Assembly (NCBI RefSeq): GCF_000344685.1
Contig: NW_006920416.1
Location: 1,424,603-1,488,602 of the forward strand
Direction: 5' to 3'
Length of the DNA stretch: 64,000 nt
From: Gloeophyllum trabeum ATCC 11539
Taxonomy: Eukaryota > Basidiomycota > Agaricomycetes > Gloeophyllales > Gloeophyllaceae
Below the pieces are notes generated by a model, which saw only the letters and a program-made list of their open reading frames with translations, made no database searches and was not told the origin of the DNA. This document shows positions 11,566 to 22,440 of this stretch, piece by piece. A program made the position numbers and the translations under genes. Position 1 is the first letter of the stretch, and every line of letters begins with the position of its first letter.

Positions 11566-13695
11566 ATGTCCATGCGAGATCGACTTGACCGATTGGTTGC
11601 CGGGTCCAAGTCAGCAGCTCGCAAATTCGGCCAAGCAGTATTGCAACCGCGTTATGCGTCTATTGTTTTTGCTGGGGCAGAAGTGGGCGTCAACTTGCTG
11701 CCCATGCTGGCTCCTATTGTCAACGTGGCAAAGGAAATTGTCGAGATGTGTGAGCAGATGGAATCGAATAAGTAGGCAGTGTTTCTCAACATCATTCCCC
11801 AGAACTTAACCCATACCCCCAGGCGAGCTGCGCAACAACTCACTCAGAAGTGCTCGGATTTTGTGACGACCCTCGAGGAAGCATTGAGGCCTAAGTTTCC
11901 TTCGTTGACGCTCGAGGAGAATATAAGACAAGCTCTCGCGTACGTTGTCCATTATACACGGCGATCTTTATCAATAACCCTGCCGTAGCATCATAAAGCT
12001 AGTAGCCATCCGCGTCAAGGCTTTGACTGAAAAGCATAAAGTAAAGGCTTTTTTGGAAGAGCAGTATATCGCAAACGAAATCGGCGACTGTATCAGCACG
12101 CTCGATAGGTGCCTGTCCAACCTTTATGTGAGTCTCCACCGCATCCAGAAGGCGTGATGTTGTACTGAATTTCTCGCAGCTTCAATCTGGGATGGCAATC
12201 ATTGAAACACAACACATGTTCGAGAGAAACAGGATGAGGGACCACGAAGAGGTCGTGGATCGTATGTCTACAGTCCAGGATACCCAGAGTGCCATACTTC
12301 GGATCACAAGGGAATATCGCGAGGATATACGGAATTTTCAAGCATTCATGCAGGAAGTACGTGCATGCTCCCACTATTTCCAGGCAGGCACTAAATTGAT
12401 GGGACCCCTAGATATTGGGACAGTTGGAGAAGACGAACGATCCCAGACGTTTCGGTCTTGCGGCCAATCTTCACCTATTATTACAAGAGACTGGAGACCT
12501 CCTGCCCAACCTTCATCTAGAACACGGAGAAGTACAGGTTTCCACCACCATGCTTCGGACCACGAGAGAGCACAACGTAACCGACTACTACCTCGGGACC
12601 TTTCTGGGAAAGCAAAAGGTCGTCGTGAAGACAATCCGTAGTGCACTGGCGGACAATCCCGAATGGATAAGGGTGAGTGGGTTTGCTGTCGTGACATGAT
12701 ACTCGTTCTGAGGCCTACGTTATCAGCGGTTCCGCCGCGAGGCAGAAGTATGGACAAAAGTCTGGAAAGAGGACAAGGGAACATATACCGTGCCTGTCCT
12801 GGGCTTTGTGAAAGAGCCACACACGGATCTTCCAAACATGTGGGTTGTTGCTGCACCCCGCCGTTGCGATCAACTGACCTCGTTGCCTTCAGGTGTTTAG
12901 TTTATCCATACTATGAGCACAACGCTCTCGATTACGTTCGGAACAACGATACCACCGATCATATGCGTATTGTAAGTCTGGCCTTCATTTGCGGCCACTT
13001 GAGCGGTCTTAACGTTGGCGTCAGCTTCAGGGGATCGCGAAGGGCCTAGCTTTCATGCACGATATGGATGTCATGCACGGCGACGTGCGCGGGGTAAGGG
13101 CTTTTAGCATCGTGCACGCGACTCCACTAAAGACTACTAGGCCAGCGTCATGATAGATGAGCACGGCAAACCCCTCCTTTCTGAGTTCGGCTTGTCCAAG
13201 GTAACTACTTATATGGCCCGCTTATCCATTGTCGTACTGATATAGTCCATCGCACAGATCATCGAGGACGCCAATAAGAACCCGACTGTAATCTTGAGCT
13301 GCGAGCTGCAGCTCTCCCAAAGGTGGGCGGCTCCCGAAGTGCTTGACGGAGGGATGCAAAGCAAGAGCTCCGACGTCTTTTCGTACGGCATGACCGTTCT
13401 CGAGGTACGCTCATTTTTTAAAACGAGCGAAATATGGCCTAACGGCTGAATGCAGCTCCTGACCCACGAGGCTCCCTGGTACTATCTGCGTGACAAAAGC
13501 ACCTTTGCCTTCACCAGCAAAGTGGTGCGTGGACAGCGCCCGGAAAGGCCGACGCTTCCCATAATAAGCGTAAGGGGCCTTAACGATGCCGTCTGGGATC
13601 TTTTGCAGAAGTGTTGGGCGGAGAACCCACTTGAAAGGCCAGACATGCACTCCATCGTAGAGTCCCTGCAGGCGCTCAAGCATACATCTCGATAA
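11566..13695 (+). CDS. MLKL-like four-helix-bundle protein with TKL-type pseudokinase domain
   Basis: Exons 11566-11771, 11823-11939, 11989-12127, 12180-12356, 12412-12672, 12727-12839, 12893-12971, 13025-13093, 13141-13200, 13258-13404 and 13456-13695 code for 535 aa. Residues 1-213 are mostly amphipathic helix (AGAEVGVNLLPMLAPIVNVA near the start), resembling the N-terminal helical bundle shared by MLKL and many fungal signalling proteins. Residues about 273-535 form a protein-kinase fold: glycine loop LGTFLG, Lys286 (VVVK), MHGDVRG at 381-387, APE at 432-434 and a conserved Arg in the C-lobe (ERPDM). The catalytic-loop Asn is Ser389 and DFG is EFG (Glu402), so catalysis is probably weak or lost. 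In animals this pairing executes necroptosis; a comparable role here is only inference. Confidence 0.8.
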
Positions 13696-13993
13696 CTCGG
13701 ATCCTGGATGACTGGTATTCTCTTCCACCTCATGATTTAATGCCCTCAGTGCCTACGTAATTTGAATTGTACAATGTCTCGGTAGCTCGACTTGGGATGA
13801 TTTCTATACTTTACGCCTAATGAATTTATGTCCTCGTTTTGTCGCACGCAAATGTAAATTGTAACCTTGAGACTTGTATGATGCCAGTCCCTTTCGCCAT
13901 ACCTCCGAATCCGAGGCAACGTCAACAGCACAGGACAACCCAAGGATTCAGGCTGAGCCCAATAAACAATAATATATGCAGTATTCATCTGAA

Positions 13994-14951
13994 TCACGAT
14001 AAATCCATCGGCTTCTCTCCTCCCCCTTCCCCTGGAAAACACAGCTCATTCTCCTCCGCCGCGGCCTCGTCGTCATCCTCGTTCCAGTCGCTCGTCGTCT
14101 CCCACTCATTATCGAACTCGATGTCGATCGTCAGCTCGCCCTCTCCGTCCGCGTCGTCTGTCAGCGGCAGGAAGCTCGCGAGCTGGCCCTGAAGCTGTGC
14201 GTGGTTGTGTGTGACTGGCTGCACCCACCGGCGCTCGCGCAGGCGCTTGTGCCGCTCCCGGTCCTCTTCGATCCGCTTGAATACGTCGTTTTTGGAGAAT
14301 TGGAGCGAGGGCTGCCCGGAGGGCGAAGAGGGAGGCGCGGCGCGGCGCGCGTTGAGGCCGGCGGTGATCTCGTCGATTATTTGTGGGTCGATCACGCGTT
14401 TGCTGCGCCAGCGTTCCAATATCTGGAAGCTCGGATGTCAGTACACTGATGGGAGCCGCAGTGGAAGGGACTACCGTACTTGCTTAGTGCTCATGAGGTT
14501 CGGCAGCCCTTGCCGCCCTTCCGGCACCACGTACCCCACAATCTTCGCCAGGTCTCGCGCGACATAGTCCATATACAGACTGTGATTCGCACTCTCAGGG
14601 CCGAGCGACCCCGGCTGAGACTTTGCTAGTAGACACGTCTCGCATAACGAGTCGAGGAAGTACAGGATGTTTATTCGGTGATTAATGTCGCCCTGCCGCA
14701 CGCGGTCAAACAGGTAGAGCCAGGTCAGACTGATTGGCACACCTTTTGGCACTCTTCGATGACACAATCCCACAGGTCCTCGCCGCAGCGGGCGTAGTAC
14801 TTCAACGCATACCCGACAACTTTCTGGATTGAGGGTTGCGAGCTGGTGGGTTAGTTCGTTGAGAACGAATCCTGCAGAAGTGGTGGTGAACTGACGCGTT
14901 GAGTCTTCGGAGGAGGGTAAGGAATTGCATCCTTACTTCGAATGGATCCAT
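13994..14951 (-). CDS. CTK3: CTD kinase I subunit gamma (CID domain)
   Basis: Exons 14951-14896, 14842-14743, 14692-14480 and 14422-13994 code for 265 aa. The N-terminal CID-like helical domain starts MDPFEVRMQFLTLLRRLNAS and continues with SIQKVVGYALKY, EDLWDCVIEECQKG and INILYFLDSLCE, all typical of Ctk3. The C-terminal part carries a basic helix (DVFKRIEEDRERHKRLRER) and a very acidic tail. Ctk3 stabilises the cyclin Ctk2 in the nuclear CTDK-I complex, which phosphorylates Ser2 of the RNA polymerase II CTD. It is divergent from ERV2. Splice phases all close and length is normal for the family. Confidence 0.9.
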
Positions 14952-15542
14952 GTTCGCAGAGCTGGTAGTCGTAACTCGTACTGGCAACTTATTCCAGAGA
15001 TATTAAGTACAGTCAGACCGGCAAAAGGTCTTGGGGGAGACGTTTGTCTGATAATTAGCAGCAGTCCCAGTTTGTGGCTGAAGATTGAAGTGATCTCGGC
15101 AAGTCCGGTCCTAGCCGCTTTCTATGCGTGAGAGCCTTTGAAGCTCTCACGAATACAAATTGTCCCTTACCGAAGTCATTTCAAATTCGCTGTATTCTTG
15201 ATCTTACACTGTATACGTACCTAGACACACTCGATTCTCTAGCTTTGCTCCAGGTCTCGTATTTCTATCTCTCCGACGGGCAGAGGAATCTTCATCTGAC
15301 ATTGTCGGACGTGGCCGCGAAACTTATTTGTCTGAAACTAGGTGGAAGCAGGACTCCCGCAGCGCTAGAGCTTAGAAACACATACGACATTCAGTCGCAT
15401 TACCATAAGACAGGCGTCCAGCAATTGTAAGTCATACAGTAAATATCAGGTATTCCACTTACTCCGTGAGTTAAGGCGAGCGCTGTCAGACGCCTAATAT
15501 CTTTCCAAGTGGAAGGGACACTGCTCCATAGCGCCCCCAGCC
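14952..15542. other. Intergenic, divergent promoters of CTK3 and ERV2
   Basis: About 590 bp. Apart from the hairpin-containing repeat at 15069-15171, nothing recognisable is seen. Confidence 0.5.
15069..15171. repeat. Divergent dispersed repeat with 25-nt hairpin, copy 1
   Basis: About 100 bp in the CTK3/ERV2 intergenic region align at roughly 70% identity with 31868-31972. The core at 15127-15151 is a 9-bp stem with a 7-nt loop, followed directly by AATACAA in both copies. Stem positions differ between copies in a pairing-preserving way. Confidence 0.5.
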
Positions 15543-16557
15543 ATGATATCCCGCTTCACTAAAGCTTTCGTCGCCATAATCCTCGCTCTGGTACGCCCTA
15601 CCACTGCTCTCTCGGTTGCTTCCCTGCAATCAACTCGACTCCGAAACGATAGTTCCTCATCTCCTCGCTCGCCCTTCTTCGCCCGCCAACGCGCACGTAC
15701 ATAGACTCCCTGACGGGCGACTTCTTCGGCGAGGGCGGGGTTGAGCACGACCTGCACCCGCCACCATTGACTTCGGGAGCATCCCTTGAGGTCGCGAAGG
15801 GCGGTGTGATCATGGGCAAGCTGGGTAACGAGACCGCCAAGTGAGTGTTTACGCGAGTATGGTGCCGGCATGAGGTGGGGTTAACGGTTCGTAGGGCTGC
15901 GCTCGGTCGGGCGACGTGGAAGCTACTGTGAGCACCCCCGCTCTCCCTTGTTTCCGTACACCCACACAGAGTCCCTTGATTAGACACACGATGACGCTAC
16001 GCTACCCCGAGGTACGCCCGCCTCCTTGCTTGTAACTTGTCTCGTACGTGTTCCTGATTTATGATCACAGAAACCGACAGAAGACGAGAAAGACGCGCTG
16101 AAGTCCTATTTCTACCTCACGTCTCGGCTCTACCCCTGCGGGGAGTGCGCCGCCGAGTTTCAGCAACTCTTGCGCAAGTTCCCTCCGCAGGTACTCTCCA
16201 GCTCACCTCCCTTTGCATTCATGCATTCATCCTAATACAATGCAATTCAGGTCTCATCGCGCAGAGCAGCAGCATCCTGGTCAGTACCTCCATCTCTCCC
16301 GCCCATCTTTTCTCCCTCCCTCCCTCACTAACCCTAACCCCACCAGGCTCTGCCACCTCCACAACCAAGTGAACACGCGACTCCACAAGCCGCAATTCGA
16401 CTGTGCCCATCTTGACGCGACGTACGACTGCGGGTGCGGCGACGAGCCGGTATCCAACCCCACCCCCGCCGCGGAAGACCCGATGGATCTCGAGGAGGAG
16501 GTGGGGACGGGGCGGGACCGTGTCACCGGCGCGGGGCTGATCAAGGGCGGTCGATGA
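15543..16557 (+). CDS. ERV2: ERV1/ALR-family FAD-linked sulfhydryl oxidase, ER type
   Basis: Exons 15543-15590, 15653-15840, 15895-15927, 15984-16011, 16071-16190, 16251-16279 and 16347-16557 code for 218 aa. An N-terminal signal anchor (AFVAIILALFLISSLALL, formed only after splicing intron 1) indicates a secretory-pathway location. The Erv fold shows GRATWKLLHTMTLRYPE, the redox centre YPCGECAAEF (CxxC), and the FAD-binding HNQVNTRL. The distal CGC near DATYDCGCG is the Erv2-type shuttle disulfide. The enzyme passes electrons from thiols to oxygen and generates disulfides for protein folding. Several exons are very short (28-33 nt), yet phase and motif continuity are complete. Confidence 0.93.
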
Positions 16558-16970
16558 CAGCTACTTGTGTTGTGTGTACTTGTTCTTGCTTAAGTTATTG
16601 GATTGTATATGGGTTGGAGGGGAGTACGACATAATATGTAACATAGACTTACAGCTTTCGGGTTGCTTGATCCAGGGTGGCGCGATACGGACGCTATTAG
16701 TATGGTACCTTCCTCGCCAAACTTGATCAAAACTCATGATTACAAACCGAACGCCTTATCGTCCCCTCAGCCTAGCTACAGTATGCGTTAGCCAGCTCCT
16801 CGCCGACCACATAACACACTATAAATAACACGCGCCTACGGACGGTACTAATCTAAAATGAGGAGGTAGTATCGAGACACCTTTTACAAAACCAGACGGT
16901 ACGTAGTAGTGAGGGTGATAATAGTAGTAATATGACACAAATCGCGCTCAATCCCCCATGCTACGATACA
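16558..16970. other. Intergenic between convergent ERV2 and OPT genes
   Basis: About 410 bp of AT-richer 3' flank. No feature is seen. Confidence 0.5.
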
Positions 16971-19900
16971 TTACGGACTCTTCAACGCTACGTGGTTGTA
17001 GTCCCCAGCTGGTAGGAAGACACAAGGTCAGGGCTGGCCCACAGACGGAGATCAACAAGAGAAGACTTACTGTTCTTCCAGACCTCATTACCCCACCAAT
17101 GCAGCTGGATACTGCCGTTCTTAGGGAACTGCAGCGTGAAGAAGATGACAATCAAAGATATCGCGGTCCCTACAAGAGCCCAATTCATCAGCACCTCTAT
17201 CCGTGGAGCCTGCAAAACACAAGACACGAGACTTACCGCTATCCAGTGCCGCACTAGTAACATAGTTGAACTTGGACCACCACGCAAAATTGCGTTGGCG
17301 AATCAGATACTGGAAGATAAATCCAACAGCAAACCACGACGAGTAATTAATCCCGGTCGCTGGCGGGAGGCCCGACACGCCGTTAAGGATGACGGGCGTG
17401 TTCACAAATTTAATCCACGAATTCGGGTACCGCCGCTGCCACAGCCAGAAAGGGACAGGCAACACCGCGCCGACAATCGTGGCGTAGAGTTGGGGGTGGT
17501 AAAGGCTGCCCGTGCCGAATTGGCGACTCGGTCCGATTAAGCCCCTGCGCAAGTCCTTAGCACTTGTCCACACAACAACGTTCTACTGCCAAGACGCACC
17601 ATATTGCCGAGGCGGTATAGAATACCTGATTGTGCGGGCAAGTCAGCTGGCTCGCCTGATCGGCCTGGCACATATCTGGGATATTCGTGAACATCCACTG
17701 CTTCACGGCCACCTGGACGAAAGCAGCCAGCGTAGTGGCAACCGCTTGCGCTGTGATGCAACGATTAGCACACATCCGGCAATATGCACAGAACAAGACT
17801 CACCCATGAACGTAGCTCGAGGGGGGACCTTGATATAATGCCCAAGCTTCAGATCCTGAACGAAGGAGGTGGCCTCGGTCAGGGTCTGCACCGAGTACGC
17901 CTTAAACACCATGTTCGCCAAAGGGTTACCAGGAAGCAGAGTCCCAGGAATGATTTGCGCCAACAAATTAAGCGTTATCTATATGGAGAATTAGATGAGA
18001 AGTCAAGATAGCATAGTCGTCAAGTATGAACGTACCCCTTGACCGGTCATAGCATAGATAAAGCCCGAGGGCAACACATATATGATGGGCAGTAGGACCG
18101 ATAATATCAGCGCCCAAACCGGAACGCCCGTATGCCATACCTACACCACAGATTCTGTCAACCGCCATCTCACGATCAACTCATCAAACAAGCCTACCTC
18201 CATCGCCACAATCGCCAGCGCAAAGAAAAGTACAAACACACTCATATACCACCAATCCGGCACCTCGGGGTAATTCCTCATCAGTTTCGCATGGATATCG
18301 TCCTTCTCGATGCGTATCCGCTTGACCCCATTCAGCAGGCTCCGCCCGTGGTACAGCACGGTGTGCACGAGCACGCAGGTGGTCAGGGCAAACGCGAGAA
18401 GGTACGTGACCGCGTACGTTGCGGGGAGGTAGAGGGGGGAGTACTCGTTGTAGGCCGTGACGTTGAACCTGTCATCGGGCTGCAGGACCCGCGAGATATT
18501 GTACGTGTTGCCGTACTTGTCATACGGCTCGTTGCCCGAGATAGGGAATAACGCGAATTTCCACGTCTGCAACGCACTCGGGGTCAACAGGTAATTCGGG
18601 CAAACAACAAGTAAACTTACATTAGTGTAATAAAGAATGGGGGTGATAATCCAGAAGAACAGCACAAATCCTACGCCTGAATGAGGACGGTCGATACTCT
18701 ACGAGGCAACAGCCGTGCTTACCTCCAAAGATATGAACCTCAGCCCACCAAGGAATCATGAGCGGACTCCCGATCCAGGTGATCTGCGACCAATCAAAGG
18801 TGACGACGCTCATGCCCAGCCCGGTGTATACGCCAAACAGCTGGTTCACAGGCACGTTGTCGGGCAAAATCCAACACAGCCACGAGAACACCGACAGGCC
18901 CGTGAACAGGAATCCTTGTCAGGGCGGGTATTCAGCCATCGCGAAGGGCCGAATCAGCAAAGAGACGTCTTACCAGGCAGGAAGAAGAAGAGAAACGCGC
19001 CCAAAAGGACGTACATGAACCACCGGTATCTCGTGATGCCGCCGCTGCCCTCGTCGTCTTCGGCGTGCAGGGTGTTCAGCAGCGTGCACGCGACGAGGTT
19101 CTGCGGCCACACCATGCTGGCGGGCCAGACCAAGAACCGCCGGCACAGCCCAGCAAGGCCGAACCCCGTGAGCTGCGTCGCGAGCACGAACGTCAGATTG
19201 AAGCCGAAGCCGAGCTTCATCCCGTAGAACACCTCGGACACGACGATCGCGTTCAGCGCGTATGGCGGTCCTACTGCGACGTTCGCCATGATGAAGACAA
19301 GGACGTGCTCCTTGATGTTCCACGGCCCCGGGTTGAGGGAGAATTCCTGGGAGCCGAGCCAACGAGGTAGCCGGTAGGTAGTGATGGGGAGGGAGAATGC
19401 AAGGAGCTTGCCGATGGGGTAGGAGAGGAGGAGGAGGACCATGGGGACGACGGTGGGCGCGGGGTAGCGGAAATTGAAGAAGACGTTCATTGCGCTAGCA
19501 AGGATTAGAATGAGCTAATGGAGAGGCGAAAGACCTGGAACTTACCCTCCAATCATGCAGAGTGTCAGGCCGACGATCCACATGCGGATCGTCATCGCAG
19601 GCATGTCCGGGTCGTCGATATTCGACACCGACGCGCGCACCTCGGGGAACGGGCTGTCCTCTTCCTCGATCGCGTCGAAGTCAAACTCCATCCTGCGGGG
19701 CTTAGCAAACGTATAACTACAGAACGTACACCACTCACTTGATCGAGCCCTCCCTGCTCAGGTCGTCGTCGTCGATCATGCTCGGGCTGATGCTCAGGCT
19801 CGCGGTATCCGCCAGCGACACCGTCGTCGCCTTTGACTTTGAGCACTCCGCCAGGTCGTCCTCCGGCACGTCCGCCTTCTCCAGATCGTCCGCGGCATGA

Positions 19901-20529
19901 GGAAGCGCAACGTGCACCTCACGCGAATCGCTGTGCCTAGATAACGAGGACGGGGTCGTCTGGGGTGCGTGGCTGACTCGTCGCAGCCGGTACGGGTCGT
20001 CGGACGTATGTGACGCGGTCGAGGGCGGGCTCTCCGCTGGTGGGTGGTGGAACGCGGTCTCGTAGGGATTATGCGTAGCGGCTGCAGGCAACAGCGGTCG
20101 CGGCGACGAGGGGTCGAACGTCGGCTGGGGATAGGCAAGCAGGGGATTCGGGGACGCGAAGGGCGTCGCATACGCCGAGTACGGCGACAGCGGTGGTGGA
20201 TCGTTCGACGAATCGTGGTACTGGTGTTGCGGATGTTGCTGGCGCGCCTGGGCAGCGAGCGCCTGCATCTGCGCCTGCATTTGCTGCATCTGCGCTAGCC
20301 TCTCCTGCTCATGCTGCTCCGCCGTCGTCGGCGGCAGGTACGCAAACACATCCTCGTCTTCGCTCTCCTCTTCCTCCTCGTCGATAGAGTATTCCTGTGA
20401 ATAGGTGTACTGTGGGTCGTGGTCGAAGTACGCGGGGCCGCCCGCGGATGTTGAAGGGCGGGCGGTTGAGGGGCGCATGTCGGATGCGGTGAACGGTCGA
20501 GACGATGAGGACGTCGGCCGTCGGGCCAT
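16971..20529 (-). CDS. Oligopeptide transporter (OPT family) with long N-terminal extension
   Basis: Twelve exons: 20529-19739, 19692-19546, 19494-18974, 18914-18723, 18676-18621, 18566-18198, 18140-18036, 17978-17804, 17750-17600, 17544-17237, 17196-17071 and 17008-16971; 992 aa. OPT proteins are proton-coupled plasma-membrane or vacuolar importers of small peptides or metal chelates. Family motifs are clear: SLNPGPWNIKEH, the GMSVVTFDWSQI loop, GHYIKVPPRATF, and a C-terminal LQFPKNGSI..WWGN. Many hydrophobic segments are present. The first about 265 residues are a Ser/Pro/Gln-rich, acidic, probably disordered cytosolic extension. The start at 20529 follows a CGACGA-type simple repeat; an in-frame ATG at 20604 is less likely. 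The 40-nt intron 17236-17197 is unusually short but needed for family continuity. Confidence 0.9.
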
Positions 20530-21958
20530 GGCGGGAGGGAGAAAGCGTCTTCGTCGTCGTCGTCGTCGGCGGGAAAGAAAGGTTATCGCCACTCCGCCAG
20601 CCAATCACATTCCCAGGAACCATCACCGGCTAGGCACCGAGCGGTGCTATCTGTTTTGTTCCGGATATGGCCGGTTTTCCGGGTTATCCGCCGGGTCTCC
20701 GGCCGTCAATAATACGGTTAATTTAACTCTTAAGGGAAATTCTGGCCCTCCTCCTCCTTCGCGTTCGTGCATATATTGTTTGGGTAATCCTCCCGTTGTG
20801 CCACAAACAAAGTCACAGAATAGCAACCAGCAGCTGCTCTGACAGGCGCCCCCCACATCACAGCCCGGCGCTTGACTTTCGGCCATGGGTGAAATGGCCG
20901 GTCAGGTACGTGCCTTGCGCCTTCATATGGGGCTGTCTGGGTTTTCAACGTTTTGGAACCAAGTCCAGACGAGCTCAGAATGACTATCTTGGTACGTTTA
21001 TGCTTACGCAGGTGCTTCAGCTAAAATGAGCTGCGCACGTCCCAGTCACCCTGTCAGCTTTCCCTGAAACATCTAGACATGCAACGCCCGGGGCACCCAG
21101 GTGTTTACGTCTTACGACATTTATTTCATGACTGCCAGCGACAGTACCACTGACTAACGCCATGCGCAGAAGTCGTGGTGAGCCAGGCACGGAGCCACGA
21201 TCAGACAACATCTAATCAGTCTATGGGCAGGTTAACAGACCGCCACAGGCACTGTGGGCTCCCATTTCATTACATGCGATGTCTCCGTCCCGCACTTACG
21301 CTGAATTCGACATTCAAGTCTTGCCGTCACCTTCAGGACATTTTGACATTCCTGTGCCCAGCGAAATAGGGCTCGTACCTGGCTCATTTCTGCCAGACGT
21401 CGAGCTGCCTACTGCTGCCTCACGCATGGCTTATTGCAGCTTATTGCTTGGCCGATCTGCTACTTGGCAGGAGGGCAGTGTCGCCCTACGCTACAATGGC
21501 ATGTACGGTATTGGCTGTTCCACCTGCCGGGGAGGCGGAACTGTCCGTCTTGGGATGCGCAACCACGTAGCTCAACAAACTAGTCTCCGGGCAAGTGTTT
21601 GGAGCTATCCACTGAAAGAAACATCAAAGCACTGACACGTCACACAGTAACGCTGAGCCTGGTAGACTCGTACAGCACCTACGAAGGGTGATACCCCTCG
21701 TAGAGTCAGGCCGTCACTTGCTCGGGGCTACCGAATATATAGTAACACCGAAGCGGACACACTTACGAGCACAGGAACAATCTTGCAGCCATTCCATTCA
21801 GCTTTGTCGTCTTTCTGTTGACCCGCATTGTAAAATTTAAAACGTTTGCCCTGCCAAGTCATCCAAGGCTCAACACAACTGCAGCAATCTCGACTCTAGT
21901 CGTCCTCATCAATCTAGTCGTTTTGTACATTATGGTTACCGACGAATTTCAGTACATA
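20530..21958. other. Intergenic upstream of OPT gene and tRNA
   Basis: A CGTCGT simple repeat lies at about 20540-20575 in the 5' flank of the OPT gene. Further right are short open frames without recognisable similarity (for example 21279-21635 on the plus strand). No gene is called. Confidence 0.45.
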
Positions 21959-22034
21959 GCCCTTATAGCTCAGTGGTAGAGCGCATCACTCGTATGTTAT
22001 GATGAGGTCCGTCGTTCAATCCGGCGTGAGGGCA
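21959..22034 (+). tRNA. tRNA-Thr (anticodon CGT), with a short anticodon-loop insertion
   Basis: The cloverleaf folds fully: acceptor GCCCTTA/TGAGGGC, D-stem GCTC/GAGC, anticodon stem CATCA/TGATG, T-stem CGTCG/CGGCG with loop TTCAATC, discriminator A. The anticodon loop is 11 nt (CTCGTATGTTA), best explained as a 7-nt loop with CGT at the anticodon position plus a 4-nt intron after A37. Box A (TAGCTCAGTGG) and box B (GTTCAATCC) are present. A T-run about 12-20 nt downstream is a pol III terminator candidate. Confidence 0.9.
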
Positions 22035-22075
22035 TATTTTACACCTTATTTTTTCATCTTTGCCATTCAACGGAA

Positions 22076-22357
22076 CACAGTGGGCAAGGACCGGTGTCCC
22101 GCCATCGGACATTCATCTTTCATGGCAAGGGTGGGAGAACACTTTCCTAGGATGCTCCATAGCAGAACATGATACAGACATAAAGAATGAAAGGACAACA
22201 TTAATCAAATGTCCTGCAGACCTCTCTTTGTTCACTCAAAGGACATTCTTCATGTCCAGGTTATGGTCCAGCAAGGACCATTCTAGGAAAGTGTTCTCCC
22301 AACCAGGGGATGTTCCTGGCATGCCTGCCGGTGGGACATTGGTCTCTGCCCGCAGTG
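22076..22357. repeat. CACTA-like MITE, 282 bp
   Basis: Imperfect terminal inverted repeats of about 80 bp (22076-22158 against 22275-22357) share the core GGGAGAACACTTTCCTAG. The ends start CAC and are flanked by GAA on both sides, consistent with a 3-bp target duplication. There is no coding capacity. It begins 41 bp after the tRNA gene. Confidence 0.6.
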
Positions 22358-22440
22358 GAAATTATGCACCCCGATGTTGCTGCATAAGCACTGCGGCAAG
22401 TCTTAGACATGTAAGCACAAAGGACCAAGAATATCGACTA

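Noticed and set aside
16326..16341. CTAACCCTAACCCC resembling telomeric repeat
   Set aside because: Only two units, lying at the 3' end of an ERV2 intron where the sequence serves as branch point and pyrimidine tract.
21279..21635. 118-codon plus-strand frame upstream of the tRNA
   Set aside because: No recognisable similarity, signal peptide or splice context.
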